64,000 bases of DNA from Balaenoptera acutorostrata (lineage: Eukaryota > Chordata > Mammalia > Artiodactyla > Balaenopteridae), in NCBI RefSeq assembly GCF_949987535.1, contig NC_080067.1:63422405-63486404 (forward strand), written 5' to 3'. Position numbers and translations under genes: made by a program. Position 1 is the first letter of the stretch. Each line of letters begins with the position of its first letter. Under the pieces are notes generated by a model. It was not told where the DNA came from, made no database searches, and worked only from the letters and a program-made list of their open reading frames with translations. Shown here piece by piece: positions 10,501 to 19,852 of this stretch.

Positions 10501-13500
10501 CTAAAAAAAAAAAAAGAAATGGCTTATAAAGGGATTTTTATCAAGATATGTTAGAGTGTTTTCTTTTGAACAAGTTCAAATTCCTGCTAGAGAGATATTG
10601 AATAAATATCTTTCCATTTATTTTGCATCAAGTCCCTAATGTATATTGCCTCATCATATGAGGAAATTTAAATTAATTTCTTTTGCAACATTAACAAATA
10701 TTTATTGCAGAGGTAAACAAAGGTACGTAGCCCACCAAGAGTATCTGATCTCCCTGCCTGCTACTGAAACAAATTCAAATAATCATTTAGATATTTCTTC
10801 AATAAATATCAATATCTTGAATATTGATGAATAAAAATGATGACAATATTGATGAATATGTTGAATAAAAATGAGGAGAGCTATAGTTTAGAACAGTACA
10901 TCAATCTCTGTTTAAAGATATCCTAGTCTTCCCTGCCTTTAGTACTCAAATAAAGAAGCATGTATTTTTTTATCTTAATCATATATATATATATGTATAT
11001 ATATATTTTGGCAGAGAAGGGATGCTTTATCTTAATTCATATTAAACATTTATGCATGTACATTTTCTTATAGTCTGACTTTTATCTCAAAATATAACAG
11101 TATATCCATATAAACCTTGTATATAACAGGGTTATTTAATATTTCCAGCTCCTGTGCGACACAGTGGAGACCATGGGAAAAGACTGTTTATCATCAAGCC
11201 TTCTGGATTCTATGACAGACGTTTTTTGAAATTAATGGTGAGTTAAAACTTGTTGAACTAAACTCTTTACATATAAATAGGAAATTTTTTTCCTATTTAG
11301 AAAACATCTTTCATTTTATAAAAGATTTTTTTTGTAAATTCATATTCCTTTTCTCAAAAAATATTGAGATTAAGTAGTAAGGTCTGGTTTGTTACTGGAT
11401 TTATTTTTAAATTAGTGAACCTTTCCTTCTTCAAAAAAAGAATTCATGCATGTTGGAGGTAAAAATTGAAACATTCCTTTCTTCTCAAGATTATGGGGTT
11501 TTGAAATCATCTGTGTTCCCTGACCAAAAGAAAAATCTATAAATTATAAAACTGAAAATGGATTCATTTGGGGATAATTATTTGTATTACTAATATATTC
11601 TTTAAATTAACAAAGAACTCATTGAAGGACTTCTTTAAATATGTAACTCCATTATTTTGGGATATGATTTTTTATTTCTTTGTTGTTTAGGAACATTGAT
11701 TTCAGAGAGTGAAGCAGGGCATTGACTGTATGTTTGTATCTTAAGACTCTATAAAGAAACGTAGAGACTTAGAAGGTGGAAGACTGGACTCTGCCACTGT
11801 TCCTAAAGCTGTGACCCACTGGCTGCCCTCTAGACCTTCCCTTGCCTGTCCATTGTGCTTAATGCCCTTCTCCATCCCCATGGTTGAGCTCCTACTTTTC
11901 TTGTGATGACCAACTCAGACTCCAAAAATCGCCCTCCTCTTCTTACACTTTTATTCTTAATATAAAAATTTCTTTTATGACATTGCTTTAAGCAAAAAAT
12001 GAAAAATCACTTAAATATATATTGCATTATACTTGTACAATTAGTCTTTGCTTTCTTCTTTCATTTTTGACGCTAAATATAGGCATCTAAAAGCTAGAGC
12101 AAAAGAAAATTACAGAAATAAATAATTTTATACCGCATCTCCAATTTGGCAAGTTTATTTTATAAGAAATATAAGGAAATCATGTAATGAGGACAGTTTG
12201 AGTGTGAGGAAAGGAGTTAGGAAATGGTTATGTGAAAACTTTTTTTTTTTTTTTTTAAATCTTAACAGAGATTCTACATTTTGTTGACTGGGATTCCAGT
12301 AGCAATTGGCATAACTCTGGTGAATGTATTCATTGGTAAGTATCTCCCCCACTGACTAAATTAGTAAATTTTTAGAACCTGTGTACATTAATATAAAAAA
12401 AGAAATTATGGATATTATAAGGGAAAGTTCTTCAAATAATAAAATAAACATAAGCATGAGAATTTATTTTAAAATAACCAAATCTTAATCTGCAATAGCA
12501 CACAGTGGTTCGTTTTTAACTTTTTGTTTTCTCCAAAAACCTTTAAGGTCACTGACTCTATAGGCCACATAAAAGGCCTGTCTTCTTCCTCTTTTTCATG
12601 TCCCAAAACCAGCTTTGAGAAGTCTGAATAAGGAAAATAGAAAGAGATAGAGGTGGAAGAGAGGCTGGGGATGGAAGAATTTTTTTATCCATCCTGGAAC
12701 ATATAAAATTATAATCTTCCAAAAAAGAATGGATTTGTGAATGATAGTAAATATTAGGTCTCCTGGGAAATTCTGCTCACAGTACTTCTAACGTCTTGAA
12801 TCCTAAATATTTTGTCTAGGACGTTTAAGGAAAACCAGAGGAATAGTATGTCTTTTATTATATCTTGTTACACTATATAAAAACAAAATGAGAACCCTCA
12901 TATAATGCCTATATACAATGCATTACACGTAGAAGACATCTAAAAAGTATCTAATGAATGATTTTCCACCAGATTGAAGTGAATTTAAAATATTAGATAT
13001 CTTCATTGCTGCAAAACAAAAGGTTCTTTAAAACCACAAGAGGTTGGTTTCTTACTTAAATAGTGAAGAATTAACATTGTAAACTCCTGATACTAAAGTT
13101 GAATATCACTGTTTTCTCTTATTAGGTGAAGCTGAGTTAGCAGAAATTCCAGAAGGCTATACCCCAGAACACTGGGAATATTTCAAGGTTGGTATAGGTC
13201 ACTGAAAGTTATTTTCAGTTAGGTGTCTTGTCAATGTACTGGTTAATATCTTAATTTAGCAATTGTCATATAGTTTTGTATTCAATTTTTTATATCAAGT
13301 AAATGATACATTTTGTGCTCACTTTTTATAAGTAACCTTTGGTAATTTTCTGCATTGTTTTATTACCTTAAGCTTTATGATTTTTTAAAGACTGACTCTG
13401 CACTGTGTTCTCAACCTAGAGAGTAACATTCAGAATTTATCCTACGTTCTATGCCATAGGGAAAACTGTACTGATACTAATGCTAGCTGTCATTTATTGA

Positions 13501-16500
13501 ACACCCACTGTGTAGCAGGCACTATGATAAGCGTTTTGCAAATATTATCTCATTCCATGTAAATGGTACTATTATTATTTCTGCCCTAGAGATGAGGAAG
13601 CTGAGGCTTAAAAGAGGTTAAGTGCTTTGTCTAAGGGATAGGGTCAGTATTTGAACCCAGGCAGTCTTGACTCCAGAGCTTGCACTGTTAATTAGTCATT
13701 TTACCATACTGTCATGGCTACTACAACCCAAAATTAATTCTGTTACTTGTCTTTACAAGTGTTGTAGTGAGATGGCCTTGATTACAGTATATCTTATCAT
13801 GTTTTATTATCTGAATGAATTATATTTTAGAAAATAAATATTTCATTATTAAATCTTAAGATAAGTCATATAATTAGTTTATCTTGGCTGACTGGTGGAA
13901 AGAATGCCATTTTGGGATCACCAGACCCCGGGTTTGGCTCCAAAATCTGCCACTTAAGATACTCATAGTGTAGAGTAATAGGAAAGAGCGCAGGTTTTAG
14001 AGTGAGACAGACCTGGCCTGAGTCCAGATGCTGCAACCTAGTAACTGTACAACCTTGTGGAATTTGCTCATCTATAAATGAAGACAAAGGTAGTATCTAC
14101 CGAACAGATTAAAATTATTTTTAAAATATATAAAGTGGTTGATACACAAAAGTGTTATTGATTTACCTGAGATGGTCATTTTAGGAGAATAGTAAACTGG
14201 AAAAGCAAAGTACATTTCAGACACTAATTTTAAACACATTTTCTCTTGTAGCATCCTATATCAAGATGGATTGCCCGAACTTTCTTTGATAGTCCTGAAA
14301 AGAATTATGAAAGAACAATGGCTATCCTTCAAATTGAAGCTGAAAAAGCTGAATTACGGTAAAAAAAAAAAAAGGGCAGGGGTTGGAGTGCAAGGAAGAA
14401 AATCCTTTCCTACAGTTGCAAACCACAGGAAGAAATTTAATAAAACTATTTCAACACTGTAGGATGCTCTGTGTAAAAGGGTGAAGATGGAGAGAGAATT
14501 AGCCTGTTTAGAGTGGAGATTATGAGTTGGACACTAGAAGGCTATTAGGAGATAATATCTGTCAGATTAAAAAGAATTCTTTTTTGAAATGTCCTGACTC
14601 TTTTAAGTGCAAGCTAGCCCTCTCCCTCCCCTTCCCCCACCTAATTTCCTCTCTTCTTACACCCAGTGTCATCCTTAAAGGTGACTACTATTTAATGATC
14701 TCTTATATTTTATGCATTAAAAATATATTTTTTATATATCATTTACAAAATATATTAACACAAATGGAATCCTGTTATCAACACTGTTCTGCGCCTTGTC
14801 TTCCTTTCATGTAAATATACAGTCATTCCTTGGTAACTGAGGAGGATTGGTTCCAGGACCTCCAGTAGATACCAGTCTGAGGATGCTCAAGTCCCTATAT
14901 AAAATGGCATAGAACAGTTGGCCCTCCGAAGATAGATAGGGCCAACTGTATCTTGATCTTTCGGCAATAGCATATACTCTCTTCTCTTTAATGGCTGCAC
15001 TGGATGGATGTGCCTTAATTTTTTTAACCGGTGGGGGACCTATTGTTGGTACTTAGGCTCTCTCCAAGTTTTCTGATAATTATACATTGTGCTGTGGTGA
15101 ATATATTTTTGCATATTTATTCAGTGTATCTGGAATATAAATTCCTAGCAGTGGCGCTGATAAACCAAATGTTATGCTTTAAATTTTAGATAGCTTTTGT
15201 CAAACTCTTCTTTAAAAAGTTGTACCAGTGGTCTTTTCTGTCACCAATACAGGATAATTCTGTTTCTCCATACCTTTCCCAGTAAAGGAATTTATCAAAC
15301 CTAAACATTTTTGCTGATAAGACAGTTGAAAAATGTTATCTCATCATTTCAATTTTGTATTTTTTGGCAAAGTTGAGTGTTTTTTCGTGTATCTATTGGT
15401 TGTTTATATTTCTTTTTCATAAATTGCCCATTTTCTATTATTTTGTGCATTGATTAAAATACCCCCCTTTGTTTTTGTTGCAGGTATGTTTTCCTAGCTT
15501 GTCATTTGTCTTCTGACAGTGTAGAATTTTTTTTGCCACTTAGTGTTTTTATGTTTCAGATAACAAAAGTGCAGTAGTAGCTAATATGTTTTTAACACTT
15601 ACTATGTACTGATGCTTTAATTGCTTTTAATATATTTACTCATTTAATGATTATCAAGCTTGTCAGTCTTTTTCTTTAGCTTCTGGAATTTTGTGTCATA
15701 TATAGGTCTCTGATAATAATAAAATAAGTAAATATACAAGTCCAAAATTATTTTTTAATGTTCACTCATATTTTCTTTTTCTACTTTTAAATATGATCTT
15801 TTCTGAGATTTATTTTGGCGTTTGGAGTGAGGTTGACATACAATCAAAGGTACCCATTAAGTTCAGTGGGTTTTGACAAAATATGTAACTGTAACCACCA
15901 CTATCAAGGTCATTTTGATCATCTAGTGAGTCTCTTTCCTGTCCCTTCAGTCAATCCCCATCCCTTACTCTTGGCCCCAGGCTACCATTGATCTGCTTTC
16001 CATTCATTCTGCTTTAATTTTGTAGTTTACAAAAATTGCTATGATATTGAAAACTATTTAAATGATTAAATGAACATATGATTGGCTTGTTTTATAGATA
16101 TGTAATTACATGTATATGTAGTTACCATATAGAACTGTCATTAAGTATTTAAGAGCATGGAATAGCATTATGCCTCATACTTAGTTAGCTTTGGACATTT
16201 TTGAACTTCAGACATATACCTTTGATAAAACATCAGATTCCAAAATTTCTTAGACATATAGCGATCCCAAACAATTTCAAAACAAAACAAAGTAAAAATA
16301 AAAACAAAAACAGGGGACTTCTCTGGTGGTCCAGTGGGTCGGACTCCACGCTACCAATGCAGGGGGCCTGGATTCGGTCCCTGGTCGGGGAACTAGATCC
16401 CCCATGCATGCCGCAACTAAGAGTCCGCATGCCGCAACTAAAAAGATCTCACACTCAGCAATGAAGATCCCGTGTGCCGCAACTAAGACCTGGAGCAGCC

Positions 16501-18098
16501 AAAATAAATAAATAAATAAATATTTTTTAAAAAACTAAAACAGGACCCTGACTTTTACTCCTAAAAGAAAGATGCCAGTGTGAGAATGGAATGGGGAGTA
16601 CCTACAGATTTTTAAAAATATATGTTTAGGTATTTGGAATACTGAAGCTTAAAGGAAAGGTATAAAATAGAAAGGGACTGTCTTACGTAATTGATTCCCC
16701 CAGAGATAATTTATTTTTGGTCCTCCAGAATTTTTAATACTCTGTACATGTGTACATATACATAGCACAAATGATTTTCTATGCTTTTTAATGAAATGGG
16801 AAGATGCCACACAGACTCATTTTATACCTTGCTTTTTCAACCTAATGATATATCTGTCCTCTCCTTCCATGTTACTATATATAGATTTCCCTCATTCTTT
16901 TTAGCGGGTGCATAGGTTGTCCATTATATGGGTGAACAATAATTTATTAACCAGTCCCCTGTGATGAATATTTTAATTACTTGCATTTTGGATAATTGCA
17001 TTATAAAGAGTAGAAAAGAAAAAGGATGATATTTAATCCTAAAAAAAAATAAATGTATTCTCTTATATACACTATCAGAAAGGTGTATTATCTGTCATAC
17101 ATAGGATTGGTAAGCTGGTTAAGGTTAATAAAGTGAATAATTTAACTGTGACAGATTTCCAGTCATACAAAAAGTTAGTATGTAGTCTATAAAAATGGAA
17201 AGTAAAAGGCTTGATGGAGAAGGGATTATTCCAGGAATGTGTGGTAGTTTTGTGCAAAGGCTTGGCTGTGGAAGAAGGAAAGTATCTTTCTAGAACAGAG
17301 ATTATTCAGTTTGTGAAGAAGGATGAGGACAAATAAGTAGATCTTAGAGTCGGAGAATGTTTTTCTTAACCCTGGTTTTTCTTTTTTCTTTTCTTTACAA
17401 ATATTGATTGTCCAATGTTGACCAGGCTCAGTGTGATGCTGGTGGCTGGTGAATAAGATGCCATCTCTGCTCTCAAGAGGTTTTCTGTCCTAATGGTGAT
17501 GGGCAGCCAGTATAGACAGGGGATGTGAGCTCCTCCAGGAAGGCTTGTTCCCTTTTAATTTCTAGCACTTGGCACAGTATGTGGTCATAATAGTAGGTGT
17601 TCTGTAAATGACTATCCTGTAAACATTTAAAAGGCAAGAAGACAGGAAATGCATTATCACTATTGAAGTGAAAGTGATCTGTCCAGACAAAGAACAGGGA
17701 CAGGAGGAGAGAATTGATTATCAATTCAAGTGACGCTTGGGTGATTAAAAACAATATTCATTGGCTAACTACATAAGCAAGATAATAAAAGCCAAAATAA
17801 GTCCCAAATTTTGCTTATAGATACATATCAGATATATGCATACACATGGATCTGTGGAGGGACATTATATTTTACATAAAAGCAAGACTCTCAAGTGGTT
17901 GTTCTTTATGGAGATAATTCATTAACTTTATAATTGGAAATACTGTAGTCACAATATCACCATTCTGTTTGTTACAGGTTAAAGGAGCTGGAAGTACGAA
18001 GTTTAATGCGTGTAAGAGGCGATGGTCCCTGGTATCAGTATCTGACCATTGATAAGACACTTATTGATCATTCTCCAAAAGCAACTCCTGACAACTAA
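3594..18098 (+). CDS. NDUFB5: NDUFB5 (NADH:ubiquinone oxidoreductase subunit B5, SGDH), complete gene
   Basis: NDUFB5 is a supernumerary subunit of mitochondrial complex I, in the distal (ND4-module) membrane arm of the inner membrane. It is not catalytic and supports assembly and stability. Six coding exons (3594-3717, 11149-11237, 12269-12335, 13126-13187, 14252-14358, 17978-18098) total 570 nt, giving 189 residues plus stop, the usual mammalian length. Residues 1 to about 45 form an Arg/Ala/Ser-rich presequence. One hydrophobic segment, about residues 74-94, is the single membrane helix. The rest is the soluble domain, with [13 protein letters not shown] (98-110), a helical stretch from 130 to 160, and GDGPWY (164-169), ending SPKATPDN. 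The start at 3594 has G at -3 and +4. All junctions obey GT/AG and keep phase, and there is no frameshift. The gene looks intact and is divergent from MRPL47. Confidence 0.97.
4608..4712 (-). mobile_element. MIR fragment
   Basis: The antisense MIR core is visible (GCTAACATTTATTGAGCACA, then a degenerate TATGCCGGGCACC and TTTAATCCTC). About 90 bp to the left, CCCATTTTACAGATGAGGAA at 4534-4553 is another antisense MIR-type motif. Confidence 0.75.
5360..5500 (+). mobile_element. MIR-like fragment
   Basis: A diverged sense MIR: GGTTTAAATCCTAGCTCC, then GTGAGCTTGGGTCA and TGCATTTCTTCATC follow the MIR order (tRNA-like part, core). It is old and has no TSD. Confidence 0.55.
6228..6507 (+). mobile_element. 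CHR-2-type SINE, younger subfamily
   Basis: The sense copy starts GGGCTTCCCTGGTGATGCAG and carries the subfamily marker GAGGCCGCGATAGTGAGAG, ending in an A-rich tail. A perfect 17-bp TSD at 6211-6227 and 6508-6524 (TTAAAAAAAGAGAAGTT) defines the insertion. Confidence 0.93.
7472..7522 (+). repeat. (TG)n(TCTG)n microsatellite
   Basis: A compound repeat: about 14 TG units followed by about five TCTG units, in NDUFB5 intron 1. Probably polymorphic in length. Confidence 0.95.
7640..7960 (+). mobile_element. L2 LINE fragment
   Basis: Order and wording match a sense L2 3' region: ATATTTATGGAGCTCCTACC, GACACTAAAGTGCACTGG, GAAGACTTCTTTGAGGAGGT and AAGGAAGGTTAAGTGCAAAG-like segments. Ancient and diverged. 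Confidence 0.6.
8020..8530 (+). mobile_element. Ancient LINE fragment, CR1/L3-like
   Basis: A long diverged stretch with CTTCCTTGTATTAAGCTAAA, TCCTAGTTCTTCC, CACAGAATAGTGTGAGCC and GACACTTCTCTGGTCTC in an order I associate with CR1/L3-type mammalian LINEs. The family call is tentative. Confidence 0.4.
8581..8705 (-). mobile_element. Short tRNA-derived SINE (CHR-related)
   Basis: An antisense short SINE with poly(T) on the left, GGCCACGCCACGCAGC, CCCGACCAGGGATTGAACC and CCACCAGGGAACTCCC. The 13-bp TSD CACCAGTGACTTT lies at 8568-8580 and 8706-8718. Confidence 0.9.
9146..9171. repeat. Short perfect hairpin
   Basis: CTTTGTTGTC and GACAACAAAG form perfect 10-bp arms around a 6-base loop (CTTATA). 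The right arm is repeated immediately at 9171-9180, and a further TTGTTGTC follows at 9182-9189, so alternative stems are possible. No known RNA family recognised. Confidence 0.7.
9540..9760 (+). mobile_element. L2-like fragment
   Basis: Resembles the sense L2 3' region (CAGTTCCTGCCTTTGAGACA, TATTTCAGTGGGGGCAGTGA, CACCTGGGCCTAAAGAATAG). A MIR/L2-like CATAGTAGGCACTTAAATAT precedes it at about 9286-9305. Confidence 0.5.
10097..10513 (+). mobile_element. 5'-truncated L1, 3' end with TSD
   Basis: This holds the last ~415 bp of a cetartiodactyl-type L1: GCAACATGGATGGACC, CTTATATGTGGAATC, CAAGGTCCTACTGTATAGCA, TATAACTGAATCACTTTGCT and then a poly(A). A perfect 13-bp TSD, AAGAAATGGCTTA, at 10084-10096 and 10514-10526 shows a discrete insertion. 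No protein-coding part remains. Confidence 0.93.
11149..11237 (+). CDS. NDUFB5: NDUFB5 coding exon 2
   Basis: The acceptor TTTCCAG|CTCC joins the last base of exon 1 to give Ala42, then [13 protein letters not shown] and [10 protein letters not shown] to residue 71. The donor is AATG|GTGAGT, phase 0. The exon covers the end of the presequence and the basic matrix-side stretch before the membrane helix. Confidence 0.95.
11238..12268. other. NDUFB5 intron 2
   Basis: A/T-rich intron of 1.0 kb with no clear repeat or gene. A T tract at 12240-12256 lies just before the exon 3 acceptor. Confidence 0.7.
12269..12335 (+). CDS. NDUFB5: NDUFB5 coding exon 3 (membrane helix)
   Basis: A 67-bp exon after the acceptor TTAACAG, preceded by a long T tract that serves as the polypyrimidine tract. 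It encodes residues 72-93, a hydrophobic run ([16 protein letters not shown]) that forms the single transmembrane segment. The donor is ATTG|GTAAGT. Confidence 0.95.
12336..13125. other. NDUFB5 intron 3
   Basis: A 790-bp A/T-rich intron. I see no repeat, RNA gene or second coding region in it. Confidence 0.7.
13126..13187 (+). CDS. NDUFB5: NDUFB5 coding exon 4
   Basis: A 62-bp exon after the acceptor CTTATTAG. It completes Gly94 and encodes [20 protein letters not shown] to residue 114, an acidic, aromatic stretch strongly conserved in NDUFB5. The donor AAG|GTTGGT departs from consensus at +3 to +5. Skipping this exon would shift the frame. Confidence 0.95.
13480..13720 (-). mobile_element. 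MIR SINE
   Basis: A near full-length antisense MIR: GTCATTTATTGAACACCCAC, GCAGGCACTATGATAAGCG, GATGAGGAAGCTGAGGC, GTATTTGAACCCAGGCAG. Confidence 0.88.
13975..14155 (+). mobile_element. MIR SINE fragment
   Basis: Sense MIR: GAGCGCAGGTTTTAGAGTGA, CCTGGCCTGAGTCCAGATGC and TTTGCTCATCTATAAATGAA follow the MIR order. Diverged. Confidence 0.7.
14252..14358 (+). CDS. NDUFB5: NDUFB5 coding exon 5
   Basis: Starts after CTTGTAG and encodes residues 115-149 ([17 protein letters not shown] through an EAEKAEL helix) plus two bases of Arg150. The donor ACG|GTAAAA runs straight into an A tract at 14361-14373. Confidence 0.95.
14640..15480 (-). mobile_element. Old L1M-type fragment (interrupted)
   Basis: Antisense L1 3' wording (GAATCCTGTTATCAACACTG, TTTCATGTAAATAT, then ATTATACATTGTGCTGTGGT and AGCAGTGGCGCTGATAAACC). 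A Tigger-type element splits it at 14820-14948, so this L1 is the older insertion. Confidence 0.55.
14820..14948. mobile_element. Tigger-type (TcMar) DNA transposon remnant
   Basis: The 129-bp element begins CAGTCATTCCTTGG and ends GGGCCAACTG, with imperfect terminal inverted repeats. The dinucleotide TA flanks each side (14818-14819 and 14949-14950), as expected of mariner-type insertion. The inner GATTGGTTCCAGGACC and GGATGCTCAAGTCCC are typical of Tigger/MER-type non-autonomous elements. Confidence 0.8.
15820..16030 (-). mobile_element. L1M-type 3' fragment
   Basis: Antisense: GAGGTTGACATACAATCAAA, AAGTTCAGTGGGTTTTGAC, AACTGTAACCACCACTATCA, GGCTACCATTGATCTGC. Familiar from old mammalian L1 3' regions. 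Confidence 0.6.
16315..16536 (+). mobile_element. CHR-1-type SINE
   Basis: Sense copy with CTTCTCTGGTGGTCCAGTGG, CCCTGGTCGGGGAACTAGAT, GCCGCAACTAAGAG units and a tail of AAATAAATAAAT. A short TSD, AAAACAGG, lies at 16307-16314 and 16537-16544. Confidence 0.88.
17978..18098 (+). CDS. NDUFB5: NDUFB5 coding exon 6 and stop
   Basis: After the acceptor GTTACAG it completes Arg150, then encodes residues 151-189, including [11 protein letters not shown] and the terminal [10 protein letters not shown]. The TAA stop is at 18096-18098. The 3' UTR is short, about 100 nt to the first poly(A) signal. Confidence 0.96.
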
Positions 18099-18182
18099 TC
18101 TTTTATTTCTCTAAATACAAAGTATATTCTCTTTAGGCAAAACTAAATTACTAGATATATTCTGTATTTTTTCTGTGTGATG

Positions 18183-18188
18183 AATAAA
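18183..18188 (+). promoter_or_regulatory. NDUFB5: NDUFB5 polyadenylation signal
   Basis: The canonical AATAAA lies 85 bp after the stop codon, with a T-rich and TG-containing stretch after it (TTGTGTGTGAT near 18240), consistent with a cleavage site around 18200-18210. Confidence 0.8.
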
Positions 18189-18205
18189 ATATCCTGTTCA
18201 TTGCT

Positions 18206-19495
18206 CTATTTCTCAACATTGGTTCAGATTAAGGCTTTTTTGTGTGTGATTTCATTTTTTTTTCCAGCTTTATTGAGGTGTCATTCACAAGGTTGTAAGA
18301 TATTTAAAGTGTACATCATGATGATTTGATACACATATATATTGTGAAAGGCAGATTAAGGCTTTTGGTTTGGGGCGTTCAGCTTCCTCTTTTAAGAACG
18401 TTTAAGTATAATAAAAAAAAAAAACTCAAAGAAATAGGAATTTGTGAACTCCTAAAGGTATAGCTTTGAAAGATTAATGTTTTGTCTGATAAATGGAAGT
18501 TAGAGAAGTCTATGTTAAATATCAGGAAATATGTAGTTTATCTATATGTGAGTATTGTAGATATGTGGATTATTCAAGGGCAACTCAGAATTTTAAATTA
18601 TACAAATATTGAACCAATTATATAAAACATTAACACCTTAATAAACAATTTTTCAGTGAACAGATCTCAAAGTTTAATGTTTTCATGTTTTTTAGCCATA
18701 AATCGTTCCTTTAAAATGTATATGCACACACATGTTCATTTTTCTTAGATGCAATATCTCAGATTCCTTAGAGTCCTTTTTTGTAAACACTGGAGAAGTT
18801 CCACAAGGTAAGATGATTACTGTAAAGATTATGAAATGAGTAAAAGTTAAAATAATGACTGTCATTTATTAAGCATTTACTGTCTGCTGAGCACTGTGCT
18901 GAATAACTGCATTTATTCACATTATTTTCAAAATGACCTTATGAGGTCATTTTCTGCATTTTACAGATGAGAAATTGAGGCTAAGAAGTTTTGAACACAT
19001 GCTCAATATTTACAAAAATAAACATTTATGCTTCAACTTCCAAAATAACCGTTTAGCTTCAAAAATTCATTATTCTCAGCGAATACCTTTTGAATGCCCT
19101 TGTGCCTTAAGGGCCCTAAACGCCCTTTACAATCCAGCCAACATCCTTTGGGGTGATGGCATTTTCTTATTTCCCCAGAAGAGGGCTGCCTCGCCCAGCT
19201 GCTTCCAGATTTTGTTTTGAGGATTCCCTATGCAATTACCACCTCATAATGCTGCCAAAGTATATGAGAGAAGGACATGCTGTCCCTGAACCCCTGCTTG
19301 CACGAACCATTTGGTTTTGTAGGAGAAGGGGAAGGAGAATGGAAGCAGATAGGTCTTGTCAGTGGTCATTGTAAATGATGCTACACCTATGTACATTTAC
19401 ATTCAGTATTGTTAGACTTCACACGTTATTTTTCAACACCAGTAGGTTTTACTTTATTTTCTCCTTTCTATTATTATATACAAAAAACATAGAAA
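18206..19495. other. NDUFB5 downstream flank
   Basis: Contains an antisense L1 3' fragment at about 18255-18350 (CCAGCTTTATTGAGGTGTCA) and an antisense MIR at about 18850-19000 (GTCATTTATTAAGCATTTAC, CATTTTACAGATGAGAAATT). Elsewhere no gene or repeat is recognisable; open frames at 18975-19374 are short and have no homology known to me. Confidence 0.6.
18850..19000 (-). mobile_element. MIR SINE fragment
   Basis: Antisense MIR core: CTGCTGAGCACTGTGCTGAA and TTTTACAGATGAGAAATTGA. Confidence 0.75.
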
Positions 19496-19508
19496 ATATG
19501 GAAAGTGT

Positions 19509-19839
19509 GGGGCTTCCCTGGTGATGCAGTGGTTAAGAATCCGCCTGCCGATGCAGGGACATGGATTCGAGCCCTGGTCCGGGAAGATCCCACATGCCAC
19601 GGAGCAACTAAGCCCGTGCGCCACAACTACTGAGCCTGCGCTCTAGAGCCCATGAGCCACAACTACTGAGCCCGTGTGCCACAACTACTGAAGCCCACAC
19701 GCCTAGAGCCCGTGCTCCTCAACAAGAGAAGCCACTGCAATGAGAAGCCTGCGCACCGCAACGAAGAGTAGCAAGCTCGCGCACAGCAACAAAGACCAAA
19801 CACAGCCAAAAATAAAATAAATACATTAAAAATATATAT
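19509..19839 (+). mobile_element. CHR-2-type SINE
   Basis: A full-length sense copy starting GGGCTTCCCTGGTGATGCAG, with B-box-like GATTCGAGCC and an A/T-rich tail. The 13-bp TSD ATATGGAAAGTGT is at 19496-19508 and 19840-19852. The repeated CCACAACTACTGA units in the body are present in full. Confidence 0.93.
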
Positions 19840-19852
19840 ATATGGAAAGTGT

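Larger units (their letters stand above)
3718..11148. other. NDUFB5 intron 1: repeats
   Basis: This 7.4-kb intron holds MIR, L2 and CR1-like fragments, CHR SINEs at 6228-6507 and 8581-8705, a TG/TCTG microsatellite at 7472-7522, a hairpin at 9146-9171 and a 5'-truncated L1 at 10097-10513. The stretches 3730-4470, 4930-5340, 5510-6210 and 6530-7330 show no recognisable feature beyond scattered A/T-rich sequence. An open frame at 8826-9125 has a hydrophobic start but no recognised homology. Confidence 0.6.
13188..14251. other. NDUFB5 intron 4, containing MIR copies
   Basis: A 1.06-kb intron largely made of two MIR copies in opposite orientations (13480-13720 antisense, 13975-14155 sense) and short unique flanks. 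Confidence 0.7.
14359..17977. other. NDUFB5 intron 5: old L1, Tigger, CHR SINE
   Basis: This 3.6-kb intron holds antisense L1M-type fragments (about 14640-15480, 15820-16030 and 16700-17000), a Tigger-type element at 14820-14948 and a CHR-1 SINE at 16315-16536. The stretch 17000-17977 contains a weak L2/MIR-like segment (about 17400-17620) and nothing else recognisable. Confidence 0.6.
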
